Source of the DNA: Frankiales bacterium
GTDB lineage: Bacteria > Actinomycetota > Actinomycetes > Mycobacteriales > SCTD01
DNA length: 41,195 nucleotides
Direction: 5' to 3'
Assembly (NCBI GenBank): GCA_025352005.1
Contig: JANXUE010000101.1
Location: forward strand, 1-41,195
A model generated the notes under the pieces. The model saw nothing but the letters and a program-made list of their open reading frames with translations, had not been told where the DNA came from and did no database searches. Both the position numbers and the translations under genes were made by a program. Positions 15,544 to 26,047 of this stretch are shown here, in pieces (the first letter of the stretch is position 1; the number at the start of each line of letters is the position of its first letter).

Positions 15544-15771
15544 TTCGTCGCAGAAACCGCCGTCGTGGCGAACTGGTCACCCATCACGATCGTTCAGCCT
15601 CCCGAGGTTCGGGCTGCATCGGCGACAACCCCTTGTGAGGGACAGCCTGTCGAAACAGGCTGCGGTCCGGTAGGGCTGAAGGTCCCGGAAGGGCAATCCT
15701 CCTGCCTGCCCTGACGGCCCGACGCGCTGACGAGAAGGCAGGCCTTGGCCGGGAAGTGACAGGCTGACCAC
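15544..15771. other. Divergent intergenic region with a strong hairpin
   Basis: This 228-bp stretch separates the SGNH gene (minus) from the HhH-GPD gene (plus). AGCCTGT (15644-15650) pairs with ACAGGCT (15655-15661) over a CGAA loop. GGAC (15640-15643) and GTCC (15665-15668) extend the stem past a 3-nt bulge. On the plus strand CAGGCT (15760-15765) lies 6 nt before ATG 15772, a leaderless -10 candidate. No protein gene is supported here. Confidence 0.5.
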
Positions 15772-16368
15772 ATGGCTGACCACGACCTCCACCTGGCGCA
15801 GGATCCCGACGCCGATGCGCTGCTGAGCCGCGACCCCCTCGCCCTGCTGACAGGGATGCTGCTGGACCAGCAGATCCCCATGGAGAAGGCCTTTCGAGGA
15901 CCGTATGACCTCCGGACGCGGCTCGGGCACGACCTGGACGCGGCCGAGATCGCCGAGCTCGACACCCTCGGGGAGCTGTTCGCGACGCCGCCGGCGATCC
16001 ACCGCTTCCCGGGGTCGATGGCCGGCCGGGTGCAGCAGCTGTGCCGCTACCTGGTCGAGCACTACGACGGCAAGGCGCAGAACGTCTGGGCGGACGTCAC
16101 GACCGGTGGCGAGCTGCTGGAGCGCCTCAAGGAGTTGCCCGGGTTCGGCGACCAAAAAGCCCGGATCTTTCTGGCACTGCTCGGCAAGCAGCGCGGCGTA
16201 CAGCCCGAGGGGTGGCGCGAGGCCGCCGGTGCCTACGGCGACGAGGGCGCCCTGCGCAGCGTTGCGGACGTGGTCAGCAAGCAGACACTGCTGGAGGTGC
16301 GCGCGTACAAGCAGCAGGTCAAGGCCGCTGCCAAGCAGGCCGCGCCGAAGGTCCCAGGCACGTCCTGA
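15772..16368 (+). CDS. HhH-GPD-type DNA repair-like protein
   Basis: A 198-residue protein of an uncharacterised actinobacterial HhH-GPD family, related in fold to base-excision DNA glycosylases. The N-terminal helices (PLALLTGMLLDQQIPMEKAF) match the glycosylase core that carries the LLDQQ motif. The helix-hairpin-helix is LKELPGFGDQKARIFLALLG (about 119-138). Unlike EndoIII, the position of the catalytic lysine holds Q128 and the usual downstream aspartate is not evident (E146 is nearby). It may be a monofunctional or DNA-binding-only member. The C-terminus is Lys/Ala-rich (KQQVKAAAKQAAPK). ATG 15772 fits both the family start and the leaderless -10. Confidence 0.82.
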   Translation: MADHDLHLAQDPDADALLSRDPLALLTGMLLDQQIPMEKAFRGPYDLRTRLGHDLDAAEIAELDTLGELFATPPAIHRFPGSMAGRVQQLCRYLVEHYDGKAQNVWADVTTGGELLERLKELPGFGDQKARIFLALLGKQRGVQPEGWREAAGAYGDEGALRSVADVVSKQTLLEVRAYKQQVKAAAKQAAPKVPGTS

Positions 16369-16407
16369 GGCAGATCCTGACCAGCAGGGGTAGGGCAGCC
16401 GCTCTGC

Positions 16408-16413
16408 GAGAAT
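16408..16413 (+). promoter_or_regulatory. Putative -10 element (GAGAAT) of leaderless DEAD-box helicase gene
   Basis: GAGAAT lies 6 nt before ATG 16420, with no Shine-Dalgarno between. The overlapping ATG at 16412 is out of frame. Confidence 0.35.
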
Positions 16414-16419
16414 GGCTGC

Positions 16420-18165
16420 ATGGATCCGGCGAACGACCCTGAGGACAGCGGCACCTTCGCTGACCTCGCACTGCGACCTGAGCTGGTGGCGGTACTCAGC
16501 GACCTCGGTTACGAGGAGCCCACCCCGATCCAGCGCGCGGCCATCCCGCCGCTGCTCGAAGGCCGTGACCTCGTCGGCCAGGCCGCCACCGGCACCGGCA
16601 AGACGGCCGCCTTCGCCCTCCCGATGCTCCACCAGCTTCCGACAGGCGACCGCGGCCGCTCTCCCTCCGGGCTGGTCCTGGCGCCGACCCGCGAGCTCGC
16701 CGTGCAGGTTGCCGAAGCCGTCTCGCGCTACGGCACGACGCTCGGAGCGCGCGTCCTGGCGGTGTACGGCGGACAGCCCATCACCCCGCAGCTCAAGGTC
16801 CTCCAGCGCGGCGTCGACGTCGTCGTCGGCACCCCGGGCCGGGTGCTCGACCACCTCCACCGCGGGTCGCTGAAGCTCGACCAGCTCAAGGTCGTCGTGC
16901 TCGACGAGGCCGACGAGATGTTCGACATGGGCTTTGCCGAAGAGCTCGACGCGATCCTCGCTGCCCTACCGGACAAGCGGCAGACGGTGCTGTTCTCGGC
17001 CACGATGCCGCCCAAGATCGCCAAGATGGCGCGCAAGCACCAGACCGATCCCGTGCAGATCGCCGTCAAGGGCGAGAAGGCGCCCGCGGGTGAGGCGCCG
17101 AAGGTCAGCCAGACCGGCCACATCGTGATGCGCGTCGACAAGCCTGCGGCGCTGGCCCGGGTGCTGGACATCCACCAGCCCTCGTCCGCGCTCGTCTTCT
17201 GCCGGACCCGCGAGGAGGTCGACAGCCTGACGGAGGCGCTGAAGACCCGCGGCTACCGGGCGGAGCCGCTGCACGGCGGGATGAGCCAGGAGCAGCGTGA
17301 CCGTGTCATGAACCGGCTCCGCAACCAGACCGCCGACCTGCTGGTCGCGACCGACGTCGCCGCCCGCGGCCTCGACGTCGACCACCTGACGCACGTCGTC
17401 AACTACAACGTCCCCGCAGCCCCCGAGTCCTACGTCCACCGCATCGGCCGCGTTGGCCGGGCCGGCCGCGAGGGGGTGGCCATCACCCTGGCCGAGCCGC
17501 GGGAACGCCGGATGCTCGAGGCCATCGAGCACCTCACGGGCACCAAGATCACCTTCAGCAAGGTGCCGAGCCTCGCCGACCTGATGGCGTCCCGCCTGGC
17601 CGTGACCAGGGCCGCCCTGGTCGAGGTCCTCGAGGGCGGCGACATCACCGGCGTGCAGCCGATGGTGACCGACCTGCTCGCCAGTTACTCCCCCGAGCAG
17701 CTGGCCCTCGCAGCTGCGGCCCTGGCCCACCGGGCACAGGCCCCGGCCGACGACGGCGACATCCCCGACGCCTCCCATCGCCCCCCGCGGGCCCTTCGCG
17801 ACGATGCCCCCCGCACCAGCACCCCCGGGACGACGAAGCACACCGGCCCCGCGGGGATCGGTTCGGGTTCGCGAGGCGGCGCCCACCAACGCACCGGGCC
17901 GCCCGAGCGCAAGCCGGCCAAGGAAGGCATGGCCAAGCTCTACATCGGCGCTGGCCGGGCGGCGAGCGTGCGCCCGCAGGACCTGGTCGGGGCGATCGCC
18001 GGGGAGAGCCACCTGACCGGCAAGCAGATCGGCAGCATCGAGATCACCGAGCGGTTCTCCCTCGTCGAGGTCCCAGAGTCAGAGATCGACGCGGTCATCA
18101 AGGCGCTGCGCTCCAGCGTCATCAAGGGCCGCAAGGCGATCATCCGGCGCGACCGCGACACCTGA
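16420..18165 (+). CDS. DEAD-box ATP-dependent RNA helicase with DbpA-type RNA-binding tail
   Basis: A 581-residue DeaD/CsdA-like RNA helicase for RNA unwinding in ribosome assembly or mRNA turnover, often cold-inducible. The motifs are: Q motif PTPIQRA (34-40), motif I ATGTGKT (56-62), Ia PTRELA, II DEAD (162-165), III SAT (193-195), V RGLDVD and VI HRIGRVGRAG. A low-complexity linker rich in Ala/Pro/Thr/Gly follows at about 430-500. The C-terminal about 80 residues (MAKLYIGAGRAASVRPQDLV, ending VIKGRKAIIRRD) are a DbpA/CsdA-type RNA-binding domain. It follows the HhH-GPD gene by about 50 nt; the acnR-like gene begins about 45 nt later with its own promoter. Confidence 0.93.
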   Translation: MDPANDPEDSGTFADLALRPELVAVLSDLGYEEPTPIQRAAIPPLLEGRDLVGQAATGTGKTAAFALPMLHQLPTGDRGRSPSGLVLAPTRELAVQVAEAVSRYGTTLGARVLAVYGGQPITPQLKVLQRGVDVVVGTPGRVLDHLHRGSLKLDQLKVVVLDEADEMFDMGFAEELDAILAALPDKRQTVLFSATMPPKIAKMARKHQTDPVQIAVKGEKAPAGEAPKVSQTGHIVMRVDKPAALARVLDIHQPSSALVFCRTREEVDSLTEALKTRGYRAEPLHGGMSQEQRDRVMNRLRNQTADLLVATDVAARGLDVDHLTHVVNYNVPAAPESYVHRIGRVGRAGREGVAITLAEPRERRMLEAIEHLTGTKITFSKVPSLADLMASRLAVTRAALVEVLEGGDITGVQPMVTDLLASYSPEQLALAAAALAHRAQAPADDGDIPDASHRPPRALRDDAPRTSTPGTTKHTGPAGIGSGSRGGAHQRTGPPERKPAKEGMAKLYIGAGRAASVRPQDLVGAIAGESHLTGKQIGSIEITERFSLVEVPESEIDAVIKALRSSVIKGRKAIIRRDRDT

Positions 18166-18173
18166 CTCATCAC

Positions 18174-18203
18174 TTGCAAGACGGACGTACGGTTTGCTAC
18201 TGT
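18174..18203 (+). promoter_or_regulatory. Promoter of the acnR-acnA pair, with possible operator
   Basis: TTGCAA (18174-18179), an 18-bp spacer and TACTGT (18198-18203) form a good sigma-70-type promoter. The -10 ends 6 nt before ATG 18210, so the message would be leaderless. A dyad GCAA-N14-TTGC (18176-18197) and a CGTACG core (18186-18191) lie in the spacer, a plausible site for autoregulation by the TetR-family product. The operator call is inference. Confidence 0.55.
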
Positions 18204-18209
18204 CTGCTC

Positions 18210-18802
18210 ATGCCCAAGGTCTCCGACGAGCAGCTCGCCACCAAACGCGCTGAGATCCTCCAGGCGGCCCGGCGAGCCTTCGCGCGGCACGGTTACGAGG
18301 GCGCCACCGTCAAGGTCCTCGAGGCCGAGACGGGCCTGAGTCGCGGCGCGATCTTCCACCACTTCAAGGACAAGGACGCGCTGTTCCTCGCGCTCGCCGA
18401 GGACGACGCGGTCGAGATGGCCAAGACGGTCGCCCAGCACGGCCTCGTCCAGGTCATGCGCGACCTGCAGGACAAGGACGCCGGTTGGCTCGGCGTTCAG
18501 CTCGAGGTCCGCCGCCGGCTGCGCACCGACCCTGCCTTCGCCCAGAAGTGGGCCGAGCACCAGAGTGCCGTTCTCGGCGCCACCACCGCCCGGCTGCTGC
18601 GCCAGCGCAAAGCCGGGGTCGTCCGGGACGATGTACCGCTGCCGATCCTCGTGGACTTCTTGCGCCTGGCCCTCGACGGCCTCGTCTCCGGACTCGCCTC
18701 GGGCATGCCCACCGGCCACCTCCACGGAGTACTCGACCTCGTGGAGGACGCCGTCCGGCGGCGCGTTAACGTCGCTGAAGACCGTCAACAAGGAGCAGCC
18801 AG

Positions 18803-18806
<4 letters not shown>
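18210..18806 (+). CDS. acnR: TetR-family regulator, AcnR-like (aconitase repressor)
   Basis: A 198-residue TetR-type protein. The N-terminal HTH (about residues 10-55) reads [20 protein letters not shown], then [20 protein letters not shown]. It closely resembles AcnR of Corynebacterium, which represses the aconitase gene and senses citrate-type ligands. The C-terminal ligand and dimer domain includes [18 protein letters not shown]. Its stop overlaps the acnA start (ATGA), with AGGAG upstream of acnA inside this gene, so the two are cotranscribed and translationally coupled. In Corynebacterium acnR lies downstream of acn; here it is upstream. Repression of its own operon is therefore expected, but this is inferred. 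Confidence 0.82.
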
Positions 18807-21595
<2,789 letters not shown>

Positions 21596-21614
21596 ATCGA
21601 CTTTGGGTGGTTTC

Positions 21615-21642
21615 GGGAACGCACGTGTGTGCCCAACGGTTG
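21615..21642 (+). promoter_or_regulatory. SigR/SigH-type (thiol-oxidative stress) promoter of first sigma gene
   Basis: GGGAAC (21615-21620), exactly 18 nt, then GTTG (21639-21642) matches the SigR/SigH consensus GGGAAT-N18-GTTG of actinobacteria. It lies about 47 nt upstream of the sigma gene start, which has its own GGAGGT ribosome-binding site (21680-21685). In Streptomyces the hrdB gene has a SigR-dependent promoter, and in mycobacteria sigB is driven by SigH/SigE, so stress induction is expected. Confidence 0.6.
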
Positions 21643-21689
21643 TAAGGGCACAAGGGCAACATGCACCACGAGCACCACCGGAGGTCCCC

Positions 21690-22706
21690 ATGAGCACAGC
21701 AACGGTCGAGACAGTCGACAGCCTCGACGAGGAGGTCGAGCCGGTCGTCGGCGAGGTCGAGGAGCAGGACGAGAAGGACGCGCCGCTCGACTCGGGCGGC
21801 ATCTCGACCGACCTGGTCCGGGCGTACCTCAAAGAGATCGGCAAGACGCCGTTGCTGACCGCCGCCCAGGAGGTCGAGCTCTCGCAGCGGATCGAGGCGG
21901 GGTTGTTCGCGACGCACAAGCTCACACAGCAAAAGCTGTCGATCGCGCTTCAAAAAGACCTGACGTGGCTGGTGCGCGACGGGGAGAAGGCCAAGCAGCA
22001 CCTGCTCGAAGCCAATCTGCGCCTGGTCGTGAGCATCGCCAAGCGCTACCTCGGTCGCGGCATGCTGTTCCTGGACCTGATCCAGGAGGGTAACCTCGGG
22101 CTGATCCGGGCCGTGGAGAAGTTCGACTACACCAAGGGCTTCAAGTTCTCGACGTACGCCACGTGGTGGATCCGCCAGGCGATCACCCGCGCGATGGCCG
22201 ACCAGGCACGCACCATCAGGATCCCGGTGCACATGGTGGAGCAGATCAACAAGCTGACGCGGCTGCAGCGCGAGGTGCTTCAGACCCTCGGCCGCGAGGC
22301 GACACCCGAGGAGCTGGCCGCCGAGCTCGACCTCAGCGTCGACAAGGTCCTCGAAATCCAGCGGTACGCCCGCGAGCCGGTGTCACTTCAGTCGGTTATC
22401 GGCGACGAGAACAACAGCAGTCTGGGCGACTTCATCGAGGACACCGACGCGCCGGTGGCTGTCGACGTCGTGTCGTACGCGATGATGCAAGAGCAGCTCC
22501 ACGAGGTCCTGACGACCCTGTCCGAGCGTGAGTCAGCGGTGGTGAAGATGCGCTTCGGACTGACCGACGGCGAGCCGAAGACCCTGGACGAGATCGGCCG
22601 CGAGTTCGGGCTCACGCGGGAACGGATCCGCCAGATCGAGTCCAAGACGCTGTCCAAGCTGCGACACCCGAGCCGGTCACAGGCCTTGCGCGACTACCTG
22701 GACTAA
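21690..22706 (+). CDS. RNA polymerase sigma-70 factor, SigB/HrdB type
   Basis: A 338-residue group 1/2 sigma factor. An acidic N-terminus ([20 protein letters not shown]) replaces a full region 1.1. Region 1.2 begins [20 protein letters not shown]. Regions 2.1-2.4 include [19 protein letters not shown] and [20 protein letters not shown], the -10 recognition helix of principal sigmas. Region 3 is [20 protein letters not shown]. Region 4.2 is [20 protein letters not shown], ending [17 protein letters not shown], the strict C-terminus of SigA/SigB. The small size and missing region 1.1 favour SigB, but the principal factor cannot be excluded without the rest of the genome. ATG 21690 is fixed by GGAGGT 4 nt upstream. 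Confidence 0.9.
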   Translation: MSTATVETVDSLDEEVEPVVGEVEEQDEKDAPLDSGGISTDLVRAYLKEIGKTPLLTAAQEVELSQRIEAGLFATHKLTQQKLSIALQKDLTWLVRDGEKAKQHLLEANLRLVVSIAKRYLGRGMLFLDLIQEGNLGLIRAVEKFDYTKGFKFSTYATWWIRQAITRAMADQARTIRIPVHMVEQINKLTRLQREVLQTLGREATPEELAAELDLSVDKVLEIQRYAREPVSLQSVIGDENNSSLGDFIEDTDAPVAVDVVSYAMMQEQLHEVLTTLSERESAVVKMRFGLTDGEPKTLDEIGREFGLTRERIRQIESKTLSKLRHPSRSQALRDYLD

Positions 22707-22984
22707 CGGCCACAGGGCAAAATGGCGCCGTAGCGCAGCCGGATCGGCCGCACCCTGTGAGAGAGTTCACCGACGACTGACTTTCGGAATACCCAGAAGC
22801 CTGGGATCATTGAGCCCTCACGGGCGCGAGCATGCTGTTGCGCGGTCCTACCCGGGGCGGCTGCTGAAGAGCGTACTCGTAGCGACGGCGAGCACGGTTC
22901 GCCGCGAAAGACACGAGTCCGACCCGGTCCACCGCCCAGCGTCCAGTTCGTCCCCAGAGTTACCCACGTCCAAGGAGAAGCACC
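22707..22984 (+). other. Intergenic region between the two sigma genes
   Basis: 278 bp without a supported gene. CACAGGG (22711-22717) can pair with CCCTGTG (22753-22759), enclosing GGCGCC and a CGG-rich part: a possible terminator of the first sigma gene. A CGGAAT (about 22787) followed by 18 nt and ATTG loosely resembles a SigR-type promoter but lacks the GTT core. GGAGAAG directly before ATG 22985 is the ribosome-binding site of the second sigma gene. Confidence 0.4.
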
Positions 22985-24622
22985 ATGTCCACCGCCGCCC
23001 GCCCCGCCGACACTGCTGTCGTGGTGGAGGCGTTGGTCGCGCGTGCCCAGGCCGAGGGACAGCTGTCCCTTGCCCAGCTGCGCAGCACGTTCGAGCAAGC
23101 CGGCATCGGCCCTGACGACGCCCGCGTGGTCCTGCGTCGCCTCACCGAAGGCGGCACGGTCATCGTGACCGGCGACGGCGCCGGTGAGCCCAAGGCCCCG
23201 TCGCGCCGTACTCCGGCTGCGCGGCCGGCCGCCCGGCCCGCGGCAAAGCAGGCCAACCGTCCGGTCGGCCGGACCATCGCCGAGCCAGCGGCCCGCAGTT
23301 CTCACCCGAGCGACACGTCCACCACCCCCACCAGCACCCGGACCATTTCCGGCACCGCTGCCACCGGCATCACCGCCACCCTCACCAGCGAGGAGGTCAC
23401 CCCCACCGTGACCGACAGCACCGCGACCCTCACGACCGCCGACGCGACCGAGCCGGTGGTTGTCACCGACACAGTCACCGACACAGTCACCGACACAGCC
23501 ACCGACACAGCCACCGACACAGCCACCGACACAGTCAGCAAGGCCCCCGCACCTCGCGTCCGCGCCAGCCGCGCTGCGGCAAAGAAGGTCCTCCCCGCGG
23601 CAGCGCCGGCCGCGGCAGACGACGAGGACGACGAGGATGAGGACGGCACGCCGGCACCCGTCGTTGCCGAGGAGGACAAGCCCCTCGCTCTGGACGAGCC
23701 ACCGCCCGGCATCGACCTGGTCAAGGCCTACCTCCGCGAGATCGGCCGCGTCCCGCTGCTGACCGCCGTCGAGGAGGTCGACCTCGCCAAGCGCATCGAG
23801 GCGGGCCTGTTCGCGACCGAGAAGCTGCGCCAGAACGCCGAGGAGGGGCTCAAGCTGACTCCGACCACCAAGCGCGACATGACATGGATCATCCGCGACG
23901 GCGACAAGGCCAAGCGGCACCTGCTCGAGGCCAACCTGCGCCTCGTGGTTTCCCTGGCCAAGCGCTACCAGGGACGCGGGCTGGACCTGCTCGACCTGGT
24001 CCAGGAGGGCAACCTCGGTCTGGTGCGTGCCGTGGAGAAGTTCGACTACGCCAAGGGCTACAAGTTCTCGACGTACGCGACGTGGTGGATCCGGCAGGCC
24101 CTACAGCGTGCGCTGGCCGACCAGGGACGCACGATCCGCGTGCCCGTGCACATGGCAGAGCTGATCACCAAGGTGACCCGGGTCCGCCGCGAGCTCACCC
24201 AGTCGCTCGGCCGCGACCCCTCCTCGGAGGAGATCGGCCTCCCGCTGGAGATGACCGCCGCCAAGGTCGAGGAGATCATCGCGTTCGGTCGCGACACGCT
24301 CTCCCTGCAGAGCCCCGTCGGTGACGACGAGGCCACCCTCGGCGACTTCATCACCGACACCGAGTCGGTCGACCCGGTCGCGGCGATCGAGACCCAGATG
24401 CTCCAGACGCAGCTGTCGGAGGTCCTCGGCTCGCTGCCCGAGCGCTCCGCGATCGTCGTCCGGATGCGCTTCGGCCTCGACGACGGCCGCCCCCGCACCC
24501 TCGACGAGGTGGGCCGGCACCTGGGCCTGACCCGTGAGCGGATCCGCCAGATCGAGCGTGACACGCTGGCCGAGCTCCGCCTCGGCGGTCGGGCCGACGG
24601 GCTGCGCGAGTACGTCGCCTAG
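22985..24622 (+). CDS. RNA polymerase sigma-70 factor with long disordered N-terminus
   Basis: A 545-residue sigma-70 factor. Residues about 10-60 ([20 protein letters not shown]) resemble sigma region 1.1. Residues about 60-235 are low complexity: Pro/Ala/Arg, then Thr-rich, then six TDTV/TDTA repeats (161-184) and an acidic patch ([10 protein letters not shown]). Regions 1.2-4.2 follow from [20 protein letters not shown]. Compared with the upstream sigma gene, region 2.4 reads [19 protein letters not shown] and region 4.2 [20 protein letters not shown]. The C-terminus ends GLREYVA and lacks the HPSRSQ..RDYLD tail of principal sigmas. This combination of a region-1.1-like domain with a diverged core suggests an alternative or group-2 factor rather than the main one, but that is not certain. 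ATG 22985 has AAGGAGAAG upstream. Confidence 0.85.
   Translation: MSTAARPADTAVVVEALVARAQAEGQLSLAQLRSTFEQAGIGPDDARVVLRRLTEGGTVIVTGDGAGEPKAPSRRTPAARPAARPAAKQANRPVGRTIAEPAARSSHPSDTSTTPTSTRTISGTAATGITATLTSEEVTPTVTDSTATLTTADATEPVVVTDTVTDTVTDTATDTATDTATDTVSKAPAPRVRASRAAAKKVLPAAAPAAADDEDDEDEDGTPAPVVAEEDKPLALDEPPPGIDLVKAYLREIGRVPLLTAVEEVDLAKRIEAGLFATEKLRQNAEEGLKLTPTTKRDMTWIIRDGDKAKRHLLEANLRLVVSLAKRYQGRGLDLLDLVQEGNLGLVRAVEKFDYAKGYKFSTYATWWIRQALQRALADQGRTIRVPVHMAELITKVTRVRRELTQSLGRDPSSEEIGLPLEMTAAKVEEIIAFGRDTLSLQSPVGDDEATLGDFITDTESVDPVAAIETQMLQTQLSEVLGSLPERSAIVVRMRFGLDDGRPRTLDEVGRHLGLTRERIRQIERDTLAELRLGGRADGLREYVA
23465..23536 (+). repeat. Six-copy 12-bp tandem repeat in sigma gene
   Basis: Six units of ACCGACACAGTC or ACCGACACAGCC lie head to tail and in frame, encoding TDTV/TDTA. 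The near-perfect array is prone to copy-number change without breaking the frame. Confidence 0.9.
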
Positions 24623-25271
24623 GTCCGCCCTCGAGCACCCGGAGCGGATCCGCAGCTACAAGGTCCGCGCCGGCCGGCTCGGCCCCGTGTCCCAGCAGGC
24701 GCTCTCCCGGCTCTGGCCCGTGTACGGCGTCGACGCGCCGTACGCGGGTGTGGTCGGTGAAGGGGGCCTCATCGTCGAGATCGGTTCCGGGATGGGAGAG
24801 GCGACCGCAGCGATGGCGGCCGCGACACCCGGGGTCGACCTGCTCGCGGTGGAGGTGCACCCCGCCGGTGTCGCTGCCCTGCTGCGCCGGCTCGAGGAGC
24901 AGGACCTCACCAACGTCTGCGTTGCCCGCGACGACGCGGTCGTGGTCCTGGAGGCGCTGCCGCCGTCGTCGCTGGCTGAGGTACGACTGTTCTTCCCCGA
25001 CCCCTGGCCCAAGGAAAAGCACACCAAGCGACGGCTGGTCCGGCCCGACTTTACCGCCCTGGTCGCGTCACGGCTCGCACCTGGTGGCCGGCTGCACCTG
25101 GCCACCGATGTGAGCGCCTATGCCGAGCGCGCCCTCGAGGTGCTCGCCGACGGCTGGACCGCCTCGGTCGTGCGCCGCCCGGCGCACCGGCCGGTGACCC
25201 GCTTCGAGCAGCAGGGCCTGGACGCCGGCCGGAGCGTCACGGACATCTTCGCCTACTCCGTCCCAGGCTGA
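24534..25271 (+). CDS. trmB: tRNA (guanine-N7-)-methyltransferase
   Basis: TrmB makes m7G46 in tRNA using S-adenosylmethionine. Clear motifs: the N-terminal [14 protein letters not shown] site [13 protein letters not shown], acidic loop LLAVEVHP, and the family signature [17 protein letters not shown], then [10 protein letters not shown] near the C-terminus. The start is problematic. The conserved RAGRLG block begins about 40 nt after the sigma stop, and no ATG, GTG or TTG lies in frame between that stop and the block. The nearest in-frame starts are GTG 24558 and GTG 24534, both inside the sigma gene and without ribosome-binding sites. GTG 24687 would delete the conserved block. The family call is firm; only the N-terminus is uncertain. 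Confidence 0.85.
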   Translation: MSGSARSSVTRWPSSASAVGPTGCASTSPRSALEHPERIRSYKVRAGRLGPVSQQALSRLWPVYGVDAPYAGVVGEGGLIVEIGSGMGEATAAMAAATPGVDLLAVEVHPAGVAALLRRLEEQDLTNVCVARDDAVVVLEALPPSSLAEVRLFFPDPWPKEKHTKRRLVRPDFTALVASRLAPGGRLHLATDVSAYAERALEVLADGWTASVVRRPAHRPVTRFEQQGLDAGRSVTDIFAYSVPG

Positions 25272-25329
25272 AGATGCCGGCCGAGCTCGGCAACGTGCAC
25301 GCTCTCGCCCGACCGGGTAGGACTAAGGC

Positions 25330-26031
25330 ATGACTCGCGACGAGAACCCCCGCCAAAATGTCACCTTCCCGAGCAACGGCAACACCGCCCACGGCTACCT
25401 CGCCGTGCCCGCTGGCGGCTCCGGCCCCGGCGTCATTGTGATCCAGGAGTGGTGGGGCCTGACCGACCACATTGCCTCGATCGCCGACCGGCTCGCCTCG
25501 GAGGGCTTTGTCGCCCTCGCCCCCGACCTGTACGGCGGCAAGACCGCCCATGATGCCGACGAGGCCGGCGCCCTGATGACGGCACTGCCGGTCGACGGAG
25601 CCGCGCGCGACCTGTCCGGCGCCGTCGACTTCCTGCTCGCCGACGACCGCGTGACGTCGGCGACCGTGGGAGCCATCGGCTTCTGCATGGGTGGCGGCTT
25701 CGTGCTGTCGCTGGCCGCCCAGCAGGGCGCGCGGGTGAGCGCCGCCGTCCCGTTCTACGGCGTCGGCCCCGGCACCCCGTCATCGTTCACGGGGCTCACG
25801 GCGGCGGTGCAGGGGCACTACGCCGAGCAGGACGGCTTCTACCCGGTGGACCAGGCGAAGGCGCAGGAGGAGCAGATCCGCAGCGAGTCCGGGGCTCAGG
25901 TGGAGTTCCACTACTACGCCGCCGGGCATGCCTTCCACAACGACGAGAACCCGATGGGGACCTACTCCCCCGACGACGCCGCCCTCGCGTGGAACCGCGC
26001 GGTCGACTTCCTCAAAAAGAACGTCAGCTGA
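25330..26031 (+). CDS. Dienelactone hydrolase family protein
   Basis: A 233-residue alpha/beta hydrolase (carboxymethylenebutenolidase type). The triad is C119 (GFCMGGG), D168 (AEQDGFYP) and H200 (AAGHAFHN). E40 (QEWWGLTD), which activates the cysteine in dienelactone hydrolase, is kept. The true substrate may be a dienelactone or another ester or lactone: no chlorocatechol genes are nearby, so a general detoxifying role is equally possible. The frame begins at ATG 25330 with GTAGGACTAAGGC just upstream and no strong Shine-Dalgarno. It converges on the DUF349 gene with 12 nt between stops. Confidence 0.88.
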   Translation: MTRDENPRQNVTFPSNGNTAHGYLAVPAGGSGPGVIVIQEWWGLTDHIASIADRLASEGFVALAPDLYGGKTAHDADEAGALMTALPVDGAARDLSGAVDFLLADDRVTSATVGAIGFCMGGGFVLSLAAQQGARVSAAVPFYGVGPGTPSSFTGLTAAVQGHYAEQDGFYPVDQAKAQEEQIRSESGAQVEFHYYAAGHAFHNDENPMGTYSPDDAALAWNRAVDFLKKNVS

Positions 26032-26047
26032 CCTACCCCCCGGTCAG
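26028..26047. terminator. Short bidirectional terminator-like hairpin
   Basis: CTGACC (26028-26033) pairs with GGTCAG (26042-26047) over a C-rich 8-nt loop. It overlaps the stop codons of the two converging genes. The stem is only 6 bp, so the call is tentative. Confidence 0.4.

Noticed and set aside
15644-15661. LexA/SOS box at the AGCCTGT hairpin
   Set aside because: The actinobacterial box needs TCGAAC-N4-GTTCGA; only TCGAA is present in the loop.
22787-22815. SigR-type promoter for the second sigma gene
   Set aside because: GGAAT is followed after 18 nt by ATTG rather than GTTG, so the -10 core is broken.
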